A stretch of 64,000 nt of DNA, from positions 58,666-122,665 of the forward strand of contig CAVXTD010000013.1 in NCBI GenBank assembly GCA_963764565.1. Reading direction: 5' to 3'. Positions within the stretch are counted from its first letter, which is position 1, and each line of letters starts with the position of its first letter. The stretch is from DATBLE01 sp963764565 (GTDB lineage Bacteria; Actinomycetota; Thermoleophilia; Gaiellales; Gaiellaceae). The position numbers and the translations under genes are program-made. Below the pieces are notes generated by a model. The model saw only the letters and a list, made by a program, of their open reading frames with translations, was not told the origin of the DNA and searched no databases. This document shows positions 27,464-37,115 of this stretch, piece by piece.

Positions 27464-28345
27464 TTGACCGCCGTTGCACACGAGCCGGTAGCGGCGAGGG
27501 CGGGCCTCGGTCCCGCCTTCGCCGCCGCCCGCACCCGGCTCGGGCTGATCGGCCTGCTGATCGTGCTCGCAGGCGTCGGCTGGTGGTGGACGCTCGACCA
27601 GATGCAGGGCATGGACGGCGGACCGTGGACGGGCCTCGGGACGTTCGCCTGGTTCCTCGGCATCTGGGTCGTGATGATGGCGGCGATGATGTTTCCGTCG
27701 GTCGCGCCGACGGTCGCGCTCTACTCGCGCCTGACGAAGTCGCGGTCTCCAGTCGCGCCGCTGCTGTTCGCCTCCGGCTATCTCCTCGTCTGGGCCGGCG
27801 CGGGAGCCGCCGTCTTTCTGGTCGCGACCGCCGGCGGGCGCGTCTCGGGCGGGGTGCTGGCGTGGGATCGCGCCGGTCGCTGGGTCGCCGGAGCGACCCT
27901 GATCGTCGCCGCGGTCTACGAGCTGACGCCGCTCAAGGACGTCTGCCTCGGGAAGTGCCGCAGCCCGCTCGGCTTCTTGCTCGGCGCGTGGCGCGACGGC
28001 CCGTCGGGCGCGGTGCAGATGGGGGCGAGGCACGGCGCGTGGTGCGTCGGCTGCTGCTGGGCGCTGATGGCGTCGCTCTTCGCGCTCGGCGTGATGAGCA
28101 TCGTCTGGATGGCGTTCGTCGCGGGGCTGATCGCTGTCGAGAAGACGGTGCCGTGGCGCCGTGTAGCGCTCTACGGCACGACCGCTGTCTTGATCGTGCT
28201 GGGCGCGTTCCTGCTTGCTGCTCCCGGCGCCCTTCCAGGACTGACGGTTCCGCAAGGCGGTTCGATGGCCAAGATGCACTCGATGAACCCGGCGCCGCAG
28301 ATGCACTCGATGACGCCCGAGCCGCAGATGCAACCGAGCCCGTAG
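27464..28345 (+). CDS. DUF2182 membrane protein with Met/His-rich tail
   Basis: About 293 aa, TTG start. Several membrane helices with the family core WVVMMAAMMFPSVAPTV, PLKDVCLGKCRSP and ARHGAWCVGCCWALM. The C-terminal tail carries repeated MHSMNPAPQ / MHSMTPEPQ-type units, resembling Cu(I)-binding Met/His motifs. It is adjacent to DUF1326. A metal-handling role, perhaps copper, is inference; no transport activity is proven for the family. Confidence 0.85.
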   Translation: MTAVAHEPVAARAGLGPAFAAARTRLGLIGLLIVLAGVGWWWTLDQMQGMDGGPWTGLGTFAWFLGIWVVMMAAMMFPSVAPTVALYSRLTKSRSPVAPLLFASGYLLVWAGAGAAVFLVATAGGRVSGGVLAWDRAGRWVAGATLIVAAVYELTPLKDVCLGKCRSPLGFLLGAWRDGPSGAVQMGARHGAWCVGCCWALMASLFALGVMSIVWMAFVAGLIAVEKTVPWRRVALYGTTAVLIVLGAFLLAAPGALPGLTVPQGGSMAKMHSMNPAPQMHSMTPEPQMQPSP

Positions 28346-28411
28346 ACGATCGAATCCCTCGCGCCCGCGCTCCGGCCCCTCGCGCCGGCCTCGGCCGTTA
28401 CGCTTCCCGTG

Positions 28412-28639
28412 GTGCCGCGCGGATACATGGAAGGGCCTGCGAGCGAGGAGCGAGAGGCGGAGCTCGACCGTCTCGAGCGCCCCGAGGCGCCACCACCGAA
28501 AGAGCGGCAGGCCGTCTACGGCTCGACCGAGCAGGATCCCTCGAAGCACTTTCTCGGCTGGCTCGGCGAGGTCGATCCCGACGAGCTCTTCTCCTCCGGC
28601 GAGGCCTGGGGCCTCTCCGTGGTCAGGCGCGCCGTCTAG
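28412..28639 (+). CDS. Small acidic hypothetical protein
   Basis: 75 aa. TACGCT (28399-28404) lies 7 nt before GTG 28412, matching the local leaderless-promoter pattern; GTG 28409 is an alternative. Charged N-terminal half (ASEEREAELDRLERPEAPP), then HFLGWLGEVDPDELFSSGEAWGL. No family recognised. Its end overlaps the convergent gene at 28623. Confidence 0.5.
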   Translation: MPRGYMEGPASEEREAELDRLERPEAPPPKERQAVYGSTEQDPSKHFLGWLGEVDPDELFSSGEAWGLSVVRRAV

Positions 28640-28841
28640 CGGAAGCCTCGCGGTCCCACGCGTCGAGCAGCTCGTCGACGAACTGGCGCTGCGATCCCGA
28701 GAACGGCGCGGTCGCAAGCAGGCGGCGCGCCTCGCGGGGATCGTCGTTCTCGACGGCCGCCTCGAGATGCTCGCGCCCCGGCAGCGGCTGGCGCAGCTGC
28801 CGGCGCAGCCAGCGCAGCAGGCTCACTCGCGCGGGATCCAC
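28623..28841 (-). CDS. Small helical hypothetical protein
   Basis: 72 aa from GTG 28841. Mostly helical, basic N-terminus (VSLLRWLRRQLRQPLPGREH) and REARRLLATAPFSGSQRQFVDELLDAWD. No homology recognised. The tail-to-tail overlap of 17 nt with the preceding gene and the coherent composition support it as real, but not strongly. Confidence 0.4.
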   Translation of the reverse strand: MDPARVSLLRWLRRQLRQPLPGREHLEAAVENDDPREARRLLATAPFSGSQRQFVDELLDAWDREASARRRA

Positions 28842-28888
28842 AGAGCGTTTCTACACGGTCGCCGCCGACGCTGCCGTAGGCTAGGCCT

Positions 28889-29221
28889 GTGAAGCACCTG
28901 GCGCTGATCGAGTTTCCGGCCGACGACCTCGGCCGCTCGAAGCGTTTCTGGGCGGAGCTCCTCGGCGTGGAGCTCGGCGAGCGGAGCACGGAGGAGGGAA
29001 CCGGTGTGCAGACCCACTCCGCCGGGCCCGAGCCCGAGCTCGGCATTCATCCGCGCGGCCCCGGGCCGGGCGACCGATTCTCGCTCCCCTACTTCCGCAC
29101 CGACGATCTCGCCGCGGCACTCGAACAGGTCGTCGCGCTCGGCGGCGATGTCGTGCATCCCGGCGAGCGCTTCGCCGTCTGCCGCGACTCCGAAGGCAAC
29201 CCCTTCGGCCTGTCCGGCTGA
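28889..29221 (+). CDS. VOC/glyoxalase-family protein
   Basis: 110 aa single vicinal-oxygen-chelate domain: IEFPADDLGRSKRFWAELLGVEL, YFRTDDLAAALEQVVALGG, and C-terminal CRDSEGNPFGLSG. TAGGCT (28877-28882) is 6 nt before GTG 28889. Enzymatic role unspecified; such small members include glyoxalases, antibiotic-binding proteins and dioxygenase relatives. Confidence 0.85.
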   Translation: MKHLALIEFPADDLGRSKRFWAELLGVELGERSTEEGTGVQTHSAGPEPELGIHPRGPGPGDRFSLPYFRTDDLAAALEQVVALGGDVVHPGERFAVCRDSEGNPFGLSG

Positions 29222-29264
29222 CAGCTCGCGTCTGGACGTGCGGCGCGTCGGGTCGAAGGAACCG

Positions 29265-30594
29265 ATGAGTCAATCGAACGCGCACCGCGTGGTCGTCGTC
29301 GGTGGCGGCTTTGGCGGGCTCCAGGCCGCCTTGAAGCTCCGGCGCGCGCCGGTCGAGGTCACGCTCGTCGATCGGCGTAACTTCCATCTCTTTCAGCCGC
29401 TCACCTATCAGGTCGCGACCGGAGCGCTCTCACCCGGCGAGATCGCCTACCCGCTCCGAGCGATCTTCAAGCGCCACCGCAACGTCCGGGTCGTGCTGGC
29501 TGAGGTCTGCGACTTCGACCTCGACGCACGAGAGCTGCGACTCCGCTCGGTCGCCGGCGTCCCGGCACCGAGCGCGCTGCCCTACGACACACTGATCGTG
29601 GCCGGAGGATCACGCTACTCGTATTTCGGCCACGACGAGTGGGGCGAGCACGCGGCCGAGGTGAAGTCGCTCGAGAGCGCGCTCGTCGCGCGCGGCCGGA
29701 TCCTCGGCGCATTCGAGGCGGCCGAAGCCGAGCCCGACCCGGGACGCCGAGCGAGCTGGCTCACCTTTGTGGTCGTGGGCGCGGGTCCAACCGGCGTCGA
29801 GATGGCGGGTCAGATCGCCGAGCTGGCCCACGACACGCTCAGGCACAACTTCCGCTCCATCGATCCGCGCACGGGCCGCATCCTTCTCGTCGAGGCCGGC
29901 GATCGTGTGCTCCCGACCTTCCCGTCCTCACTCTCGGCCAAGGCGGTGCGATCGCTCCGAAGACTCGGCGTGACCGTGCTGACGAACCGAACGGTGGTCG
30001 GCGTCGACGCCGAGGGAGTAACCATCGACGACGGCAGCGGCAAACACGAGCTCGTCTCCAGCCGCACCGTCATCTGGGCGGCAGGCGTCACCGCCTCCAG
30101 CCTGGCGTCGAGGCTCGGCGAGCTCACCGGAGCGGAATGCGACCGCGCCGGACGCGTGGCCGTCGAGCTCGGACCTCACGCTCCCTGGGCATCGCGATGT
30201 CTTCGCGCTCGGCGACATGGTCCGCGTGCGCGGCGTGGACGGCGTTCCGGTCGTCCTGCCCGGTGTCGCCCCTGTCGCAATGCAGCAAGGTCGGTATGCG
30301 GCCAAGGTCGTGCGGGCCCGGCTGCGCGGCCGGGGCACGCCCCCGTTCCGCTATCGGGACAAGGGCAACCTCGCCACGATCGGCCGCGCCGCCGCGGTAG
30401 CCGACTTCAAGGGGCTCAAGCTCAGCGGCCTCATCGCCTGGATCGCGTGGCTGGCGGTCCACCTGTGGTACCTCGTGGGCTTTCAAAACCGAGTCCTCGT
30501 GCTCATCCGCTGGTCGTTCAGCTTCGCGACGCACGGCCGAGGCGCACGACTGATCACCGGGTCACAAGCGGACACTCCGCGAGCCCGCCTCTGA
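29265..30594 (+). CDS. ndh: Type II NADH:quinone oxidoreductase-like flavoprotein (frameshifted)
   Basis: About 443 aa. FAD-binding VVVVGGGFGGLQAAL, quinone-oxidoreductase motif HLFQPLTYQVATGALSPGEIA, NADH-binding VVVGAGPTGVEMAGQIAEL, and C-terminal FALGDMVRV...LPGVAPVAMQQG. A single insertion near 30175 separates FAD-domain frames. The C-terminal amphipathic region (GLIAWIAWLAVHLWYLVGFQ) anchors NDH-2 to the membrane. It oxidises NADH and reduces quinone without pumping protons. Confidence 0.9.
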
Positions 30595-30613
30595 CAGGCG
30601 AACTCGCCGGTCG

Positions 30614-31273
30614 TCAAGCCGCCGGCACAACCGGCATGCGGTCGAGGGTCGGGTTGCTGCCGATCCCCAGCCGGTAGGCGGCGCAGGCGGCTTCGACCCG
30701 GTTGCTGACCGCGAGCTTCTTGTAGATGTTGGTCAGGTGGAACTTGACGGTCTGCTCCGTCACCCAGAGCTCGCCCCCGATCGACCGGTTGGAGAGCCCG
30801 CGGGCCACGCCGGCGAGGATCATGCGCTCGCGCGCCGTCAGGCAGGCGCCGCGCACGTGCGTCGATTGCTCTCCCTCGGCGCCTCCGACCACGTTGTAGA
30901 CGGATCCTTCGACGGCCTGGCGTACGGCCGACGGAAGATCGAGCGGATTGATGCTCTTGACGACGTAGCTACAGGCGCCGCGCGTAAGGGCCGCCTCGAT
31001 GTACTCCCGATCGGCGAGCGCCGACATGACCATCACCTTCAGCGACGGATGATGCTCGGCCAGAAGCTCCAGGCACGTCAGCCCGTCGATTCCCGGCAGG
31101 CGGAGGTCGAGCATGAGCACATCGGGGCTGCAGCTCCGTACGAGCGGAAGCACCTCGCGGCCGTCGGCCGCCTCCCCAACCACCTCGAGGTCGTCGGCCT
31201 CTTCGAGCGCACGGCGCACGCCCTCGAGCATCAGCGGGTGGTCGTCGGCAAGGAGAACGCGAATCGTGCTCAT
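30614..31273 (-). CDS. NarL/LuxR-family response regulator
   Basis: 219 aa. Receiver domain with acidic pocket LLADDHPLML, phospho-acceptor Asp in LMLDLRLPG and Lys in YVVKSINP. C-terminal LuxR-type helix-turn-helix LTARERMILAGVARGLSNRSI...VKFHLTNIYKKL. No histidine kinase is adjacent, so it is an orphan in this window. Targets are unknown. Confidence 0.92.
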   Translation of the reverse strand: MSTIRVLLADDHPLMLEGVRRALEEADDLEVVGEAADGREVLPLVRSCSPDVLMLDLRLPGIDGLTCLELLAEHHPSLKVMVMSALADREYIEAALTRGACSYVVKSINPLDLPSAVRQAVEGSVYNVVGGAEGEQSTHVRGACLTARERMILAGVARGLSNRSIGGELWVTEQTVKFHLTNIYKKLAVSNRVEAACAAYRLGIGSNPTLDRMPVVPAA

Positions 31274-31399
31274 TGCTCTCCGGCCAAGGAGCGTTTCCGG
31301 CGCGGCGGCCGCCGTGTTTCGGAGCGATCTCCACTTCTCCCCGTCCCCATGCCTGAGTTGAGACGGAGCTACGGGAAAAACCTTACGAGCGGTGCTACC

Positions 31400-34300
31400 T
31401 CAGGTTGTCGGAGAGCCGTCCGGAGGGACGGCGTTGGCGTCGGAGGCCGGACTCGTCGGGCTCGAGCCGGCATCGGAGGCCGGCGGTTGGCTTCTCGGGC
31501 GGAGACCGTCGGCTCCGTCCTTCGGGCTGTCCGCACCGCAGGGCGGCGGGCCGGAGCAATCGCCCTCGATGGGCGGCTTGTCGGTGCACTCCGAATCGGT
31601 CTGCCCGCCCTTCGCGTCGCTGCTCGGGTCGGTCGGCTTCGGGTCGGCGGGGCAATCGCCCTCGCTTGGTGGCTCGTCGATGCACTGCGGATCGGGCTCG
31701 CCGTCCTTCACAACGGTGCTGGAGCTGGTCGCCGGCTGCTCGGGCGAACTGCCGTCGACTGCCTCCTTGCCGGCGTCCGCGTCGCAGGGCGGCGGCGTGC
31801 CGGGGCAATCGCCTTCGAGGCGCGGCTGGCCGACGCACTCCTGCTCGGGCTGCTCGACTATTGCGTCGGCGCTCGGGTCGGAGACCGACTGGTTGCCCAC
31901 GTTGTCGGACACGCGGATCCGGTAGCGGTAGCAGTTCCCCGGGGAGACGCCGGTGTCCGTGTCCTTCTGGAGCTTGACGGTCTGCCACGCGCCCTTGAAG
32001 GCGCCGCAGCCCTCTTTCCCGAGTGGCGCCGAATCCCGCTCTACCTGGAGCGACCCGGCGTCCAGGCCCGACCCGGCGTCGTCACCCGCGCTGACGTCGA
32101 GCGATACGGCTCCGTCGCGGAACGACGGCCCTCCGGCCAAGTCCACCGACATGCCGGTCGGCCCGCTGTCGTCGGGGACGAGCGTGAAGTCGCTGCTGGC
32201 CGACAGGCCGGCGCCGTTCGTCGCCGTCACCGACCGCGCGCCCCCTTCGAGAGCCGACCCGCTGTAGCCGGCCTCGTACGGCGCCGAATCGTCCGCGCCG
32301 CCGCCGTCCGCCCCGGAGACGGTCGGGAAGCTCACTTGTACGATCCCCGACTCAGGGTCGCTCGTCGTCGCCTGGACGTCGAACCGGGCCGAACCCTCCG
32401 ACTTCCCGGGCCGGAAGAAGAGCGTCGTGCCCGACGACGAACAGACTCGACGACGACTCGCTCAACGCCAGCTCCGGCTCCGCCGGCGGCGACGTATCCA
32501 CCCGCACCGCCTGGCTCGGATCCGACGTCGACCGGTTGCCGACATTGTCCGAGACGCTGACCCGGTAGCGGTAGCAGCTGCCGCCGTGGACATCCGCATC
32601 GGCGTTGCCCGTCAGCGTCACCGCCGACCACGAACCGGCGAAATCGCCGCATTCGCCACTCGAGAGCGGCGCCGAGTCCCGCTCCACCACGAGTGACCCC
32701 TTGTCGAGGCCCGACCCGGCGTCCGAGCCCGCCTCGACTTCCACGGGCACGGACGGCGTCGTGAACCACGGCCCACCGGAGACTCGTGCGGACATGCCGA
32801 CAGGCCCGGCTTCGTCGGCGACAACGGTGAAGGACGCCGTGCGGGGATTGTCCGCGCGGTCGTAGGCGGTCACGGTCTTGGTGCCTGCGTCGGGGCTTCC
32901 GCCGTGCCAGGTGTACGCGACTTCGAAGGGAGGCGCCGTGCGCAGCACGACTGCAAGGGGCGTGAAGCCCCCGGCGAGACCCGGGAACGCGATGCTCTTC
33001 AACCCCGAGCCGGCGTCGTCCGACGTTGCCGCAACAGTGAACGTGCCTCCCGCGCCGGTCGGGCGGTAGAACACTGTCGTGTCGCTGATGAAGGTGTCGG
33101 AGCCGCCGGCGGAAATCGAAAGTGCGGGCCGATCCGGCGGCGTTGTGTCGACCTTGGCCGCGTCGCTCGTCGGGGAGAACGCCGAGCGATTCCCTTCGCG
33201 GTCGGCGACCCTGTACCGGTATCGGTAGCACCTGCCGTCGGCCACGTTCGTGTCCGCGTGCCCGTGGAGGGTCACAGACGCCCAGGTGCTGCTCCAGCCC
33301 ACGCAGGACCCGCTCGCGAGGTCGGCGGTCGAGCGCTGGACCTCACCGCTGCCGGGATCGACCCCGGAATGGTCGTCGGTGCCCTGGTAGAGGGTGAGCG
33401 CAACAGCGAGCGTCCGGTAGTACGGCCCGCCGTCGAGCTCAACCGTCTGCCCCGACGGGGGTTTCGAGTCGGCCGGCGGCCCGCCCGACGGGGGCGTCGA
33501 AGGTTCCGGTGGGCCCGGTGGGGCTGGCGGGGACGGCGGGACTGCGGGCGGGGACGGCGGGACTGCCGGTCCAACCGTGGGAGGCGCCGGAACCACCGGT
33601 GGGACCGTCGGGGGAGTTGTTGGAGGCGCCTCCGGGGGCGTCGGCGCGCCCGACGGGGGCTTTGGGACCGCCGGTGGGCCTGCGGGAGGAGCTGGTGGGC
33701 CTGACGGGGGTTTCGAGACCGCCGGTGGGCCTGACGGGGGCGCCGAATCGACCGCCGGCGGACGGAAGACGTCGCCGCCGGAGGACGAGGTGGGCGAGCC
33801 GGGTGTCCCGCCTGTCGAGGCGCCGCCTCCGTTGCCACCGGGTGTGCCGGACTGTGTCCCCGTCGTCGGTGGCGACGACGTTCCGGTTGTGGAGGTCGTG
33901 CCGCTCGCACCGCCCGAACCCGTCGTGTCCGGCGGCCCCTGCGACGGCGACGTGCCCGCCGATCCGGGCGTGTCCCCGTTCGCCCCCGCACCGGTCGCGC
34001 CCGCCCCGGTCGCCCCGCGCCGGTCGCCCCTCCCGGTCGCCCCTGCGCCGGTCGCCGGCCCGCCCGAAGAAGGCTGCGACGGCTCCGAGCCGGCCGGAGG
34101 CACGATCAGATACGGCCCACGGTGCACGGTGTGCGTCCATGCGTGGCTCTTGTTCTCGGTTCGGAGGTGGAAGTACCAACGGCCCGGCGCGAGCACCGGG
34201 CTGGTCGTGCCGACCGCCGTGCCCGGAAGGTCGGGAACCGCGTCGGGCTCGTCGCGCGGCTTGTGGTTCCAGAGCACGGAGTACGCGATCGCCTGCGGCT

Positions 34301-35463
34301 GGCGCGACCACGACATTTCGATGCGCGGAGCGCTGGAGCTGATGCCGGCGTCGTGGCTCGGGCTCCAGACGAACCTCGGATCGTGCGGGACCGGGGTGCC
34401 GGGCGCGAGCAGGAGCACCAGCGCGGTCGCGAGCCCGGCTGCGGCGACCACGCCGAGACCCGACAGCAGCACGACCGGACGCTGGAGCGCCGCCAGAAGC
34501 TGGGCGAACGGCCCGAGCGCGACCGGAGACGCCGTCGTGCCGACCGCGCGCTGGGCGCCGGCGGCTACGACGGCAGCCTGGGCCGGAAGCCTGTTGCCGG
34601 TTGCCCCGACGTGGCCGGCCCGCACCGCCGTTGAGACCGATCGCCTCGCTGATGCGCTTCCAGACCGCATCCTGGAGGCCGGGCGTCAGCGGAATCGGGG
34701 CGAGCCCCGCCAGGATCTCGGCGGGAGTGACGTAGCGCTTCTTGCTCTCCTGACAGGTGTCGCAGTCGCGAACGTGCGCCTGCACGGCCCGTCGCGCCTC
34801 TGGACTCGTGACCGGTACCTCCAGTTCGCTCAGAAGCGCGTCGAGCTCCTCGCAGTCGCGCCGGCCGCGGCGCGCGAGGAGCGTCGTCGAGAGCGCGTCC
34901 TCGAACGACCTCCTCAGGCGCGAGAGCCGCGTGTGCAGCGCTCCGGCGCTGAGACCGAGCTGCTCGGCAAGCTCGTCGGTGGCGAGCTCTCGACGGACGT
35001 GCAGATCGAGCAGCGCGTAGTCCTGTGGGCTCAGCGCCGCCGCGGTCGACCAGACGAGCTCGGCGACCTCCTTCTCGATCAGCAGGCTTGCGGGCTCACG
35101 GCCGGTCGGGTCCGGAAGCGCGGCGAAATCGAACTCCGCCTCGTCCTCTTTGCCGGCCGTGCTCCTCAGCCGCTTCCGTCGGCGCAGCTCGTCGATCGCG
35201 GCGTTGTGCGTCACGCGGAAGAGCCAGGCGCGCGGGTTTTCGACGACTGCGTCGGATTGCGCACGCTCCCAGATCTTCGTGAAGGCACTCTGGACGATGT
35301 CGGCGGCCGTCTCCCCGTCGCGGACGATTCGGACCGCAAAGTCGTACAGCTCCTGGAAGTGGAGCTGGTACAGGTCCGCGAACGCGTCGCCGCCCTGATC
35401 GGCGACCAGCGCAAGGCGCCGCCCTTCGTCGGTCTCGTGCTCTACCCGGCCGGTTACGGCCAC
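31400..35463 (-). CDS. ECF-like sigma factor fused to zinc anti-sigma motif, membrane segment and Ig-like extracellular region (frameshifted)
   Basis: About 1,350 aa read across two frame changes (near 34640 and 32425). Residues ~25-75 are sigma region 2 (HFQELYDFAVRIVRDGETAADIVQ), ~143-190 region 4 (LSPQDYALLDLHVRREL, LSAGALHTRLSRLRRS). Then comes a zinc anti-sigma motif HVRDCDTC (HX3CX2C), one membrane helix (LLSGLGVVAAAGLATALVLLL), an Fn3-like domain and a Pro/Gly-rich stalk. Three Ig-like modules each contain CYRYR..V.D..GN[RQ]S. The Cys-rich tail repeats C..x..P..EGDC three times. GTG 35463 follows a G-rich ribosome site. Confidence 0.8.
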
Positions 35464-35694
35464 TACGCTCCCCCCCTTGGGTGCGTGACCATTCTATGGG
35501 CTAGCGGACGTGTAAGGAATCCTCGGCGCCTGCGTTGTACCCACAGGCCGAGCGGCGGACACCGGCTGGGAGAGGCGATGCCGGCGGCCTACACGGGCAC
35601 GGCGGGTGGGGAGAGCGAGGGCCGTTTTGGGGGCGGCCCTCCCCGCCGGCTCCGTTCCGATCGCGTACCGAGCCCGGCGGACGGCTGTGGACGC

Positions 35695-36168
35695 TCAGGG
35701 CTGAACGAGCTCGAGCTCGGTCGTGCAGTCGATCGCGGCGCGGATCGAGCGATAGACCGGACAGCGGGCCATGTGGTGCTCGAAGGCGCGGTCGACCTTC
35801 TCCCGATCGGCGCCCTCCTCCAACCGCAGGGTGTAGCGGACATGGATCCGTTTGATCACCAGGACCCCGTCCTCGACCTCGACCTCACCCACGGCCTCCG
35901 AGGTCAGCCTTCCCTCGCTCGCGTTCACCTGGCGCGCCTCCAGCGCGCCTCCGAAGGTGCCCGTCAGTCAGCCGGCTGCGGCAGCGACCACGTAGTCGAG
36001 CGTCGTCGCCCGCTCGGCCTCGCCACCCGGGGCGACGCCGTAGTGCGCGGCGACCGCATCGTGGACACCGAAGACGACCGGCTCGGACTCCGCCGGCAGG
36101 TAGGCGCGGCGCAACGGGCCTCGTACGCGCTCGATCCGCACCCGAGACGTGTACTTGACCTCGCCCAC
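35695..36168 (-). CDS. OsmC-family peroxidase with in-frame TGA at the peroxidatic Cys position (selenoprotein candidate)
   Basis: About 157 aa, in one uninterrupted frame apart from TGA at 35970-35968. The sequence reads TLDYVVAAAAG-TGA-LTGTFGGALEAR; in OsmC/Ohr-type proteins this position is the catalytic Cys. The resolving Cys is present (HMARCPVYRSI). Start GTG 36168 has TACGGT 6 nt upstream. Downstream of the TGA lies a stem-loop fitting the bacterial SECIS layout (separate entry). OsmC-like selenoproteins have been reported from environmental sequence. A TGC-to-TGA error or nonsense mutation is the main alternative. It would reduce hydroperoxides. Confidence 0.7.
35926..35970 (-). promoter_or_regulatory. 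SECIS-like hairpin downstream of the OsmC TGA
   Basis: On the transcript, 18 nt after the UGA, GGCGCGC pairs perfectly with GCGCGCC across the 5-nt loop UGGAG. A lower helix CACC/GGUG extends it across an internal loop. UGA-to-apical-loop distance is 25 nt and a G lies in the first two loop bases, both within the described bacterial SECIS limits. The stem coincides with GC-rich codons for GGALEAR, so chance formation is possible. Confidence 0.5.
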
Positions 36169-36174
36169 GCGGCG

Positions 36175-36194
36175 ACCGTAGCGAAAAATAGGCT
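36175..36194. promoter_or_regulatory. Compact divergent leaderless promoters (OsmC / acetyltransferase)
   Basis: TACGGT on the minus strand (36180-36175) is 6 nt from the OsmC GTG. TAGGCT on the plus strand (36189-36194) is 6 nt from ATG 36201. The two start codons are only 32 bp apart, so both transcripts are predicted to be leaderless. Confidence 0.55.
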
Positions 36195-36200
36195 CCGCTG

Positions 36201-36999
36201 ATGCCCAGAAGACGACCTCGCCGGCCTGCTCGGCGCCTATGACGCGCAGCTCCGCGGGCACGTGCACGACCGGCTTCCCGAATCAGTTCACGTCGAGCGC
36301 GACGGCCCGCTGCTGCGAACGGTCGGCTTCGGCGACCGCGGGATGGTCGAGTATCGCGACCTCGACGGCCTGGACGATGACGAGCTGAACGAGCTGATCG
36401 CGCGGCAGGTGCGGATCTTCGCCGAGCGCGGCGAGCCCTTCGAGTGGAAGCTGCACGGCCACGATCGTCCTGCCGACCTCCCGGAGCGCCTGCGCGCTGC
36501 CGGCCTTGTCCCCGAGGAGATGGAGACGGTGGTGATCGCGCCCGTCTCCGCGATCGCGATCGCGGCGGGCCTGCCTGACGGGGTGGTCGTGCGCGAGGTA
36601 TCCGAGCCGCCCGATCTGAGGCGGATCGCGGGGATGGAGGAGGCGGTCTGGCACGAAGACCATGCCTGGATCGACGATCTCGGCGAGGAGAGGGCGGCCG
36701 ACCCCGCTGGCCTGAGGATCTTCGTCGCCGAGGCGGGCGGTGTCGTCGTGTGCGCAGGTTGGATCCGGTTTCCGTCCGGGACTGAGTTCGGGACGCTCTG
36801 GGGCGGGGCAACGCTGCCGGCCTGGCGCGGCCGAGGCATCTACCGCGCGCTGGTCGCCCACCGCGCGAGACTCGCCGCCGAGCGCGGCTGCCGCTACCTC
36901 GAGGTCGACGCCTCTGACGACAGCCGGCCGATCCTCGAACGGCTTGGGTTCGTCGCGGTGACGACGACGACGCCGTATGTCTGGTCGCCCCCAGCCTGA
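36201..36999 (+). CDS. GNAT-family acetyltransferase (frameshifted near the start)
   Basis: About 265 aa. The C-terminal GNAT core shows acetyl-CoA-binding RGRGIYRALVAHR and YLEVDASDDSRPILERLGF. A continuous frame begins only at GTG 36262, but ATG 36201 has a leaderless promoter and encodes, after removal of one A near 36207, MPEDDLAGLLGAYDAQLRGH, which joins smoothly. 36201 is therefore taken as the start. Substrate unknown. Confidence 0.75.
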
Positions 37000-37115
37000 C
37001 CACCGCACGGCCCTCGGGCGAGGACCCCAACCGACCGCGTTTCGTGCCGGAGGGCGTTGTTAGCCTTTTGGCCCGGAGCGCGGTACCTCGCAACGCAAGA
37101 AAGGTGGCGATAGCA

